This document shows positions 9,941 through 19,913 of a stretch of DNA of 64,000 nucleotides, piece by piece (the stretch's first letter is position 1; the number at the start of each line of letters is the position of its first letter). Both the position numbers and the translations under genes were made by a program. A model generated the notes under the pieces. The model was given only the letters and a program-made list of their open reading frames with translations. It was not told where the DNA came from and made no database searches. Location of the stretch: positions 129,246 to 193,245 of the forward strand of contig NZ_JACHUZ010000013.1 of NCBI RefSeq assembly GCF_019903425.1, read 5' to 3'. Source of the DNA: Vreelandella halophila. GTDB taxonomy: Bacteria; Pseudomonadota; Gammaproteobacteria; Pseudomonadales; Oleiphilaceae.

Positions 9941-10483
9941 TTAGCTCCGCCGGGAGCCCCCTTCCGCTTGCTCCAGAAGATGGATGACTCGACTAAAGTC
10001 CCTGTCGGGGCGATTCCGAGAGATAACCCGAGCCAAGTCGAGAGGCGTGCGGCCCTCGTGATCCGTTACCTTTGGGTCAGCTCCTTCGTTCAGAAGAATC
10101 TCGACAGCACTGTGGTCATTACTGAGGACAGCAGCATGAAGCGCTGTGAACTCCGAGCCATCCATCTCAGCCACGCTATCAATGTCGAGCCCGTTCGATA
10201 CGAGATGAGTAAGCACCGATCTCGCCTCCTCGGAGTCAGGAAGGGAGGCTGCATAACGAGCTCCAGCCTCGCGACTCAGTTGCTCGACATCGTCCTGATC
10301 TGGATGAAATGCATAAAGTGCCTGCTCCGCGCTCCAGCGGATGACTTCAGGATTATCCTGATCCATATAGACCACAATCAACTGAAACGTCGATGTTGTT
10401 CGGAACTCGTACAGAACAACACCCGCCGTTGCAACGACAAGAAAAACAAGAACCAGGGCAGACCACTTTAAAAGTTTTCGCAT
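9941..10483 (-). CDS. Membrane-anchored ankyrin-repeat protein
   Basis: A 180-residue protein with an N-terminal membrane helix (about 7-27, LVFLVVATAGVVLYEF), a helical middle region and two recognisable ankyrin repeats at about 108-165 (GSEFTALHAAVLSNDHSAVE; GADPKVTDHEGRTPLDLA). The single helix places the repeats on one face of the membrane, probably the periplasm with an N-in orientation. It starts 9 bp after the stop of the upstream gene, so the two form an operon. Ankyrin proteins in bacteria often serve as binding or immunity partners of a neighbouring protein; that is inference here. Base composition is visibly less GC-rich than the flanking chromosome, hinting at transfer. Confidence 0.8.
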   Translation of the reverse strand: MRKLLKWSALVLVFLVVATAGVVLYEFRTTSTFQLIVVYMDQDNPEVIRWSAEQALYAFHPDQDDVEQLSREAGARYAASLPDSEEARSVLTHLVSNGLDIDSVAEMDGSEFTALHAAVLSNDHSAVEILLNEGADPKVTDHEGRTPLDLARVISRNRPDRDFSRVIHLLEQAEGGSRRS

Positions 10484-10492
10484 ACCCCCTCC

Positions 10493-10972
10493 TCAGACCC
10501 AGACTTCTTCGCACGGTTCAATATTACCGAACTCGATTCTCGACTTGCCCCGATTCGTAAGAGGCAGACCATTCAGCCCTTTCTCAACCCGAGGTTTCTG
10601 TTTGCCGGCAATGGCCACCCGAACCGTTTCATAGATTCTTGGATCCTCCAGATCATCCTCCGTCGCGTGTTTCCACCAGTGCTTGGTCGATTTTCGGGTA
10701 ACCTTGGTTATCAGCTTCCTAATCGAGGTGCCAGGTTTTCGCCGGAACACCACATTGAAGAGTATGTGCACGAAACCGAGCAGATAGGATCCATCAATAG
10801 CAACAACGAGCAAAGCCTGAGCATACCGCCTCAAGTCCATCGTCATCGTAGTTGTCTTGATAACGGGCTTCTTCGAGGGCCAGAAAAACGCGAGCACCTC
10901 CCGGGCTTCACGTTCGTTCAGCACCACTTTGGAATCCGGGATATCGGGTAGGGAGAGTGTCGTAGCACTCAT
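10493..10972 (-). CDS. Uncharacterised protein, operon partner of the ankyrin protein
   Basis: A 159-residue protein I do not recognise. The start at 10972 is set by a strong ribosome site (AAAGGAGG, 6 nt upstream). It has an acidic N terminus, a FFWPSKKPVIKT segment, one hydrophobic stretch (ALLVVAIDGSYLLGFVHILF, about 60-82), then a strongly basic segment (FRRKPGTSIRKLITKVTRKS) and a mixed C-terminal domain. The hydrophobic stretch is marginal as a membrane helix. It is 9 bp upstream of the ankyrin gene and next to the CRISPR-Cas locus. An effector/immunity or defence pair is possible, but nothing in the sequence proves it. Lower GC than neighbours. Confidence 0.65.
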   Translation of the reverse strand: MSATTLSLPDIPDSKVVLNEREAREVLAFFWPSKKPVIKTTTMTMDLRRYAQALLVVAIDGSYLLGFVHILFNVVFRRKPGTSIRKLITKVTRKSTKHWWKHATEDDLEDPRIYETVRVAIAGKQKPRVEKGLNGLPLTNRGKSRIEFGNIEPCEEVWV

Positions 10973-11153
10973 TGTTTGCCTCCTTTCAATAGAACCCCAT
11001 CCAGTGGGGATTTGAAGAATCCTGAGCGTAATTCCACAAGTCTTAATATTCAAGAACTCAAGGACATCGTGCTCATGGCGACTAGGGCAATCACGCCGGA
11101 CAACTGCTAGGCTCCCTTTTGACGGAAAATAATCATCCGCTCAGGGAGTGCCG

Positions 11154-12119
11154 GTGAGCCAAATTGAACGTATCTACCGCATCCATGACACTCTCCGCTC
11201 GGCAAGGCGCCCAGTGCCGATGCAGACTCTCATGGAAACCTTGGAAGCCTCCCGCAACACCATCACGCGGGACTTCCAGTTCATGCGGGACATCCTCGGC
11301 GCACCCATAACCTATAACCGGGAACACAACGGCCACGAATACGACCCGGAAGAACCAGTATTCGAGCTGCCCGGCTTCTGGATGAACGCCAGCGAACTCC
11401 ATGCACTACTGGCCAGCGAACAACTTCTGGAAGCCGTTCAGCCGGGACTGATGACGCCCCACCTATCACCCCTCAAGGACCGCATCCGGGAACTTCTGGG
11501 AGATGACGGTGACACCGCCCAGCGCCTGAATGAACGCATCCGGATACAACCCATCCTTGCCCGCCATGCGCCCGAGTCCATATTCCGGAACGCTGCCGAA
11601 GCCACCCTCCGAGGCCTCCGGCTCAATGCTGCCTACACCAGCCGCAGCCGGGAGCAAACCCAGAACCGGGAAATCAGTCCCCAGCGGCTTCTACACTACC
11701 GTTCCAACTGGTATCTGCTGGGCTGGTGCCATGAAGCGGAAGCGTTGCGGCTGTTCTCCCTGGACCGGATGAGCGCACCTTCCGTAACCAGCGACGAGGC
11801 CCTGGAATGCTCACCAGAAACCATCGACGCCGAATTCAGCGCCAGCTTCGGCATCTTTACCGGCGAAGCCGAGCAAACCGCCCATTTGCGCTTCTCTCCC
11901 CGGGCCGCTCGCTGGAGCGCGGAAGAGACCTGGCACCCGGCCCAGGAAGGACACTGGCAGGACGATGGCCGTTTCCATCTCTACGTTCCCTACGCAGATT
12001 CCACCGAGCTGGTCATGGAAGTCCTTCGTTACGGGCCGGAAGTGGAGGTGATTGCGCCGACGGCATTACGGCAGGAATTTGCGGATCAGATCGAACGGAT
12101 GCATAGCTTGTACTGGTAA
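11154..12119 (+). CDS. WYL-domain transcriptional regulator next to type I-C cas genes
   Basis: A 321-residue regulator. The GTG at 11154 is preferred to the one at 11148 because AGGGAG then sits 5 nt upstream. An N-terminal winged helix-turn-helix (IERIYRIHDTLRSARR, TLEASRNTITRDFQFMRDIL) is followed by a linker and a WYL domain at about 165-235 with the family hallmark in HYRSNWYLLGWCHE, then a WCX-like C-terminal part. WYL domains bind ligands such as nucleic acid and commonly regulate defence loci, including cas operons. The gene is transcribed toward cas3, 81 bp away, so it may control the cas operon and itself. No operator palindrome was identified in the upstream 180 bp. Confidence 0.9.
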   Translation: MSQIERIYRIHDTLRSARRPVPMQTLMETLEASRNTITRDFQFMRDILGAPITYNREHNGHEYDPEEPVFELPGFWMNASELHALLASEQLLEAVQPGLMTPHLSPLKDRIRELLGDDGDTAQRLNERIRIQPILARHAPESIFRNAAEATLRGLRLNAAYTSRSREQTQNREISPQRLLHYRSNWYLLGWCHEAEALRLFSLDRMSAPSVTSDEALECSPETIDAEFSASFGIFTGEAEQTAHLRFSPRAARWSAEETWHPAQEGHWQDDGRFHLYVPYADSTELVMEVLRYGPEVEVIAPTALRQEFADQIERMHSLYW

Positions 12120-12200
12120 TTCGACCAGTGGTGCATTCTGTGGGGCAAAGCCCGTGATAAAACCGCAACTGTTACGCAGCAGAAGGTCGACGGCAAACAA

Positions 12201-14417
12201 ATGAGCTCTGGTAACACTTTTTTCGCTCACACCACAGAACGTGAGGATCAGGCTGACTGGCAGCCCCTCCAGGAACACCTGGAGGCCACGGCGACCCTCG
12301 CGGAAACCAATGCGGCTCCGTTTGGGTGTGGGAACATGGCAAAGACCATGGGTCTGCTCCATGATCTCGGGAAGTACTCGACCCCATTCCAGAGACGGCT
12401 CCAGGGTGAGAGCGGGAAAGTGGACCATTCCACTCGGGGCGCCATGGTTGCGGCTGAACGCTACAGCTTTATCGGGAAACTGCTGGCGTATGGAGTTGCC
12501 GGACACCATGCCGGACTCGCTAATGGGCGAGACCAGGGCACACGGACACCACTCGCTGAACGCCTGAACCGCGACGTCCCTCATCTGAATCCAGCATGGG
12601 AGGATGAGATCCCACTCCCTGAAACCGCCCCTGAACCGGAAGCGTTTTCGCTGAACCCGGATCAACGCAGCTTTCAGTTCTCCATGATGGGTCGGATGCT
12701 CTTCTCCTCCCTGGTTGATGCGGATTACCGGGATACAGAAGCATTCTACACCGGCATCGAAGGAACCTCGGTAGAGCGCACGGGCTTCCCATCTTTGGAA
12801 ACATTACGGGAGGAGCTGGACAAGACCCTCTCAGGCTTTACAGCGGATACCGAGGTCAATGAACTACGGTTAGAGATTCTCAACCATGCCCGCAACGAGT
12901 CCGAACAGTCTCCGGGGCTCTTCTCGATGACTGTTCCCACTGGTGGCGGCAAAACACTGACCTCGCTGGCGTTCGCGCTCGATCATGCCATCAGGCATGG
13001 CCTGAGGCGCGTCATTTTCGTCATCCCCTTCACCAGCATCGTTGAACAGAATGCAGCGGTCTTCCGTCAGGCTCTGGGCCCCTACGGCGATACAGCCGTG
13101 CTCGAACACCATAGTGCCTATCAGGACGACGGGCAGAAAGCTCCGGAAGCGGCCGACAAGCTAAAAAAGGCAATGGAAAACTGGGAGGCGCCGGTCGTGG
13201 TCACCACCTCAGTCCAGTTCTTTGAAAGCCTTTTCGGTGACCGCCCTTCCCAGTGCCGCAAACTGCACAACATCAGTGGCAGTGTCGTGATACTGGATGA
13301 GGCCCAGACCCTGCCATTGAAACTGCTGCGCCCATGCGTCGCAGCAATTGACGAGTTGGCCCGCAATTACCGGACAAGCCTCGTTCTCTGCACGGCCACC
13401 CAACCCGCCTTGAAGGCCGGTGACGAGTTCAAGGGGGGACTTGAAAACGTTCGGGAACTGGCGCCGGATCGGAAACGCATCTTCGACCGATTAAAACGGG
13501 TGACCCTGCGCCATATCGGTGATGCCTCAGATGAAGACATTGCCGGCGCCCTCAAGGAAAACGACCAAGCACTGTGCATCGTCAACAACCGGCGTCATGC
13601 CCGATGCCTGTACGAAAGAATTGCCGATGAACCCGGCGCCTATCATCTTACAACGCTGATGTGTGCAAGGCACCGGAGTGAAATGCTGGCCGAGATCCGC
13701 GAACGACTCCTTGAAGGCCTACCCTGCCGACTGGTTTCCACCTCCCTGATTGAGGCGGGCGTTGACGTGGACTTCCCCTTGATTCTGAGAGCGGAAACCG
13801 GTCTTGACTCCATTGCACAGGCTGCGGGGCGCTGCAACCGCGAAGGTAAGCGGGCGTCGGAAGACAGCGAGGTCCGTGTTTTCACCGTGGCGGATGACTG
13901 GCCCATGCCACCGGAGCTCAAACAGTTTGCCCAGGCTGCCCGGGCCATCTTCCGCCAGTTTGATGACCCACTGGCACTGGAGGCCATCAATGCCTATTTC
14001 CGGGAACTCTACTGGCAGAAAGATAAGGAGCTGGATGCCAACGACATACTTGGCCGCGTAAACCGGAGCCAGGTCGACAACCTCCCCTTCGAGTGGGTCT
14101 CCGACCAGTTCCGGATGATCGAGAGCACCATGATTCCGATCATCATCCCGTATGACGACGAGGCTCGGGATGCCATTAAGACCCTTGAATACGCCGATCG
14201 GATTGGCGGGATCAGCCGGAGATTGCAATCGTACCTCGTGCAGATTCCTGAGCAGGGTTATAAGGCCTTAAAGAGCGCTGGGGCAGTCCAACCGATCCGA
14301 CAGGAAGAATTCGGTGAGCAGTTTCTGGTGCTTGTAAACGAAGACCTCTATCACCCGAGATATGGGCTTAACTGGGATGATTCAGTCTTTATCAGAGCTG
14401 AAAACTCGGTTTTATGA
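12201..14417 (+). CDS. cas3: CRISPR-associated helicase/nuclease Cas3 (type I-C)
   Basis: A 738-residue interference effector that nicks and unwinds the target strand after Cascade binding. The N-terminal HD nuclease holds MGLLHDLGKYSTPFQRRL (His-Asp pair) and VAGHHAGLAN. The SF2 helicase follows with Walker A (TVPTGGGKTLTSLA, about 243-256), DEAH-type box (VILDEAQTLPLK), the SAT-like LCTATQPA, and motif VI around QAAGRCNREGK. HD and helicase domains are fused, as usual for type I-C, and all catalytic motifs look intact. First gene of the cas operon, 35 bp before cas5c. Confidence 0.96.
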   Translation: MSSGNTFFAHTTEREDQADWQPLQEHLEATATLAETNAAPFGCGNMAKTMGLLHDLGKYSTPFQRRLQGESGKVDHSTRGAMVAAERYSFIGKLLAYGVAGHHAGLANGRDQGTRTPLAERLNRDVPHLNPAWEDEIPLPETAPEPEAFSLNPDQRSFQFSMMGRMLFSSLVDADYRDTEAFYTGIEGTSVERTGFPSLETLREELDKTLSGFTADTEVNELRLEILNHARNESEQSPGLFSMTVPTGGGKTLTSLAFALDHAIRHGLRRVIFVIPFTSIVEQNAAVFRQALGPYGDTAVLEHHSAYQDDGQKAPEAADKLKKAMENWEAPVVVTTSVQFFESLFGDRPSQCRKLHNISGSVVILDEAQTLPLKLLRPCVAAIDELARNYRTSLVLCTATQPALKAGDEFKGGLENVRELAPDRKRIFDRLKRVTLRHIGDASDEDIAGALKENDQALCIVNNRRHARCLYERIADEPGAYHLTTLMCARHRSEMLAEIRERLLEGLPCRLVSTSLIEAGVDVDFPLILRAETGLDSIAQAAGRCNREGKRASEDSEVRVFTVADDWPMPPELKQFAQAARAIFRQFDDPLALEAINAYFRELYWQKDKELDANDILGRVNRSQVDNLPFEWVSDQFRMIESTMIPIIIPYDDEARDAIKTLEYADRIGGISRRLQSYLVQIPEQGYKALKSAGAVQPIRQEEFGEQFLVLVNEDLYHPRYGLNWDDSVFIRAENSVL

Positions 14418-14452
14418 GTCGTCGAAACGACGTGGATATATAGGAGAAATAA

Positions 14453-16916
<2,464 letters not shown>

Positions 16917-16920
<4 letters not shown>

Positions 16921-17801
16921 TGACCGCCATTAGCAACCGCTACGAATTCGTCTTTCTGTTTGACGTGACCAACGGCAACCCAAACGGCGACCCCGATGCC
17001 GGCAACCTGCCGCGCATTGATCCGGAAACCAACCAGGGTTTGGTTACGGACGTTTGCCTCAAACGCAAGATCCGGAATTACGTCAGCCTCGAGAAAGAGG
17101 AAACCCCAGGCTACAACATCTACATGAAGGAAAAAGGCGTTCTGAACAACCAGCACCAGAAGGCCTATGAAGCCTTGGGAATCAAACCGGAACCGAATAA
17201 GCTTCCCAAGGACGAAGCCAAGGCAAGGGAGCTCACCCAGTGGATGTGCACCAACTTCTTCGACATTCGTTCCTTTGGTGCCGTTATGACGACCGGCGTC
17301 AATTGTGGGCAAGTTCGGGGTCCAATCCAGATGGCCTTTGCCAACTCCATTGACCCTGTCGTTCCTCTTGAAATGTCCATCACCCGCATGGCAGTTACCA
17401 CAGAGAAGGAAGCCGAAAAACAAAGCGGCGACAACCGCACCATGGGGCGGAAGCACATCATTCCTTACGGCCTTTACCGGGCGCATGGCTTCATCTCCGC
17501 GAAGCTCGCGGAACAGACCGGCTTTGGTGAGGAAGACCTTGATCTTTTGTGGCGCTCGCTCATCAACATGTTCGAGCACGACCGCTCCGCATCCCGAGGG
17601 GAAATGTCTGCCCGCAAGCTGATCGTATTCAAGCACGACTGTGCCATGGGAAATGCACCGGCCCACACGTTGTTCGATTCCGTGAGCGTGGAGCGCGTAG
17701 ACGGCGAACCGGATTCCCCCGCCCGCCAGTTCTCGGACTACCGCGTCAGGGTTGATTCAGAGTCCATCCCGCAGGGCGTCAGCGTCGAAGAGAAACTGTA
17801 G
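16917..17801 (+). CDS. cas7c: CRISPR-associated backbone protein Cas7c (Csd2)
   Basis: A 294-residue RAMP that polymerises along the crRNA to form the Cascade backbone. The N-terminal [20 protein letters not shown] and [20 protein letters not shown] are the Csd2/Csh2 signature, and the glycine/threonine segment [16 protein letters not shown] is typical. The ATG overlaps the cas8c stop (ATGA), with GGAGAAG just upstream; a second ATG directly follows. High expression relative to cas8c is expected from stoichiometry, but nothing in the sequence shows how that is achieved. Confidence 0.96.
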
Positions 17802-17812
17802 GTGCCCTGGCA

Positions 17813-18427
17813 ATGGATGACCTTCTGCCCATCTCCGCTCTTCAGCACTACGCGTACTGCCCACGGCAGTTCGCGCTGATCCATGTGGAGCAGGTATGGG
17901 CAGAGAATCGGTACACGGCGGAAGGTCGTGTACTGCATCAACGCGTGGACTCCGGCCAGTCGGAAACACGCAACGGGATCCAGTATGAACGCAGCGTTGA
18001 ATTGCTCTCCAGAGAACACGGGCTCACTGGAAAGATGGACCTTCTGGAAGTCGAGCAGGGACCACCGGAGATCTACCGCCCTGTGGAATACAAACGGGGA
18101 AAGCCAAAGGTTCAGGACTGGGACCGCATCCAGCTCTGTGCCCAGGCGCTCTGTATCGAGGACATGAAAGAGACCGGTGTTGGCGAAGGCGCCATCTGGT
18201 ACTGGGAAGTACGCCATCGGGAGACCGTCTCCATCAATAATGCTCTGAGAGAACGGACTCTGGCCTGCATCCAGGCTGCCCGTGAACTGATGGATCAGGG
18301 AAGAACACCGTCGCCCATCGACGATGCCAAACGTTGCCGTGCATGCTCCCTCGCCGACACCTGCCAGCCCCAGCGTTTCCGGAAGGATGCCTCCGAGCGC
18401 TATATCAGAGAGTTGTTCCAACAATGA
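17813..18427 (+). CDS. cas4: CRISPR-associated exonuclease Cas4
   Basis: A 204-residue RecB-family Fe-S nuclease that trims prespacers and helps select spacers with the correct PAM and orientation. It has the N-terminal Cys in QHYAYCPRQFALIH, the nuclease core YRPVEYKRGKPK, and the C-terminal cysteine cluster CRACSLADTC that completes the iron-sulfur site. It begins 11 bp after cas7c and overlaps cas1 by 4 bp. Presence with intact motifs indicates a full adaptation module. Confidence 0.95.
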   Translation: MDDLLPISALQHYAYCPRQFALIHVEQVWAENRYTAEGRVLHQRVDSGQSETRNGIQYERSVELLSREHGLTGKMDLLEVEQGPPEIYRPVEYKRGKPKVQDWDRIQLCAQALCIEDMKETGVGEGAIWYWEVRHRETVSINNALRERTLACIQAARELMDQGRTPSPIDDAKRCRACSLADTCQPQRFRKDASERYIRELFQQ

Positions 18428-19440
18428 AGCGGCTTCTGAACACCCTCTATATCACCCGCCAGGAAACCTACCTCCACAAGGAGCGGGAGACCATTGTCAT
18501 CAAACAGGGTGACGAAAAGCTGGGGCAGTTCCCAGCACTGTCACTCGGCGGCATTATCTGTTTCGGTCGGGTTTCGGTATCGCCCTTCCTCATGGGCTAT
18601 TGCGCGGACCAGGGCATTGGCCTGGCCTTCTACACAGGTTATGGGCGTTTCCTGGCGCGTGTTCAGGGCCGTGAGAACGGCAATGTCCTGCTGAGGCGGG
18701 AACAATATCGCTGGGCTGATTCAGAGGAACAGGCCGCGGCCGTTGCCCGGCTTTCCGTGGCAGCCAAGATCGCCAACAGCCGGTCCGTTCTGCAGCGTGA
18801 GATCCGGAATCACGGAGAAACACCATCCCTCAGAGAGGCCGTGGATAAGCTGGCAACCAGCCTACGGCGGGTACGCAATGCCGATTCCGTGGACGCCATC
18901 AGGGGCATGGAAGGCGATGCCGCCAACACCTACTTCGGCGTTTTCAACGATCTCCTGAAAGGGTCCGGATTCGCCTTCGGAGGCCGCGTTCGACGCCCAC
19001 CCACTGATCCGCTAAACGCACTCCTGTCCTTCGTGTACTCGCTCATAACTCAGGAATGCACATCGGCATTGCAGGGCGTTGGGCTGGACCCATACGTCGG
19101 CTTTCTTCACAAAGATCGCCCCGGACGTCCAAGCCTGGCTCTCGATATGCTAGAGGAATTCCGGGCGGCGTGGGCAGATCGTTTCGTTCTTACCCTAGTC
19201 AACCGACAGCAGGTTCAGCTCAAGGATTTTGATACGGATGCCAGCGGCGCCGTACGACTGAAGGAAGAGCCGCGCAAGAAGGTTCTTACCGCCTACCAGG
19301 AACGCAAACAGACCGAGTTGCAGCACCCCTACCTGGAAGAACAGGTCCCGATTGGTCTGCTCCCGCACTGCCAAGCCCTGCTGCTGGCGCGGCATCTAAG
19401 GGGAGATATGGCGTTCTACACACCCTACATGGTGAAATAG
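18424..19440 (+). CDS. cas1: CRISPR-associated integrase Cas1 (type I-C)
   Basis: A 338-residue spacer integrase. The start at 18424 overlaps the cas4 stop, and the protein begins MKRLLNTLYITRQETYLH, as type I-C Cas1 proteins do. The helical C-terminal domain contains the catalytic region around NALLSFVYSLITQECTSALQ and GLDPYVGFLHKDRPGRPSLA, where the metal-binding Glu and His lie, then DMLEEFRA with the third acidic residue. With Cas2 it forms the complex that inserts new spacers at the leader end of the array downstream. Confidence 0.96.
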   Translation: MKRLLNTLYITRQETYLHKERETIVIKQGDEKLGQFPALSLGGIICFGRVSVSPFLMGYCADQGIGLAFYTGYGRFLARVQGRENGNVLLRREQYRWADSEEQAAAVARLSVAAKIANSRSVLQREIRNHGETPSLREAVDKLATSLRRVRNADSVDAIRGMEGDAANTYFGVFNDLLKGSGFAFGGRVRRPPTDPLNALLSFVYSLITQECTSALQGVGLDPYVGFLHKDRPGRPSLALDMLEEFRAAWADRFVLTLVNRQQVQLKDFDTDASGAVRLKEEPRKKVLTAYQERKQTELQHPYLEEQVPIGLLPHCQALLLARHLRGDMAFYTPYMVK

Positions 19441-19442
19441 CG

Positions 19443-19736
19443 ATGCTGGTACTGATTACCTACGATGTCAGTGTAACGACTGCAAAAGGTCGGCGCCGAC
19501 TCAGGCAGATCGCAAAAGCCTGTCTGGACTATGGAATACGGGTTCAGAATTCCGTCTTCGAATGCGATGTGGAACCAGCACACTTTACCCAGCTCAAGGA
19601 TGAACTGCTCTCGATCTATGACAGCGAGGAAGACAGCCTTCGGTTCTACTTTCTGGGCAAGAAAGGAAGAGAGAAGGTCGAGCACCATGGCTCCAAGCCA
19701 GCTAATGACCCATTGAATGACGCGCTGATCCTATAG
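19443..19736 (+). CDS. cas2: CRISPR-associated protein Cas2
   Basis: A 97-residue ferredoxin-like-fold protein that bridges two Cas1 dimers in spacer acquisition. The N terminus MLVLITYDVSV carries the conserved first-strand Asp, followed by RRRLRQIAKACLDYGIRVQNSVFEC and the C-terminal RFYFLGKKG strand. Length is typical for type I-C. It follows cas1 by 2 bp and is the last gene of the operon; the leader and array lie directly downstream. Confidence 0.96.
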   Translation: MLVLITYDVSVTTAKGRRRLRQIAKACLDYGIRVQNSVFECDVEPAHFTQLKDELLSIYDSEEDSLRFYFLGKKGREKVEHHGSKPANDPLNDALIL

Positions 19737-19913
19737 GTCCGCTACCCTATGGTTCCCATAAAAAACCCGACAGATCAGCGGAACCCCAACCATCTGATTC
19801 ACAAGTCTTTCCGAAACGGACGGCACTTCTTCGCCTTTATCGCTCCTCTTTGTTACCGGATCAGCGGGAACCGCTGGTTTTTGGGTTGCTCTTTAACAAG
19901 CTAGACTTGAACG
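19737..19913 (+). promoter_or_regulatory. CRISPR leader between cas2 and the first repeat
   Basis: A 177-bp non-coding stretch, more AT-rich than the flanks. It holds a near-direct repeat, GATCAGCGGAACC at 19773 and GATCAGCGGGAACC at 19859, the second containing a small hairpin (AGCGG-GAA-CCGCT). The T-rich segment TTTTTGGGTTGCTCTTTAAC (19879-19898) just before the array resembles leader-end sequences in other proteobacteria. The position between cas2 and the array, with perfect repeats at this end and decayed ones at the far end, identifies it as the leader that directs transcription and spacer insertion. No -35/-10 pair could be assigned with confidence. Confidence 0.75.
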
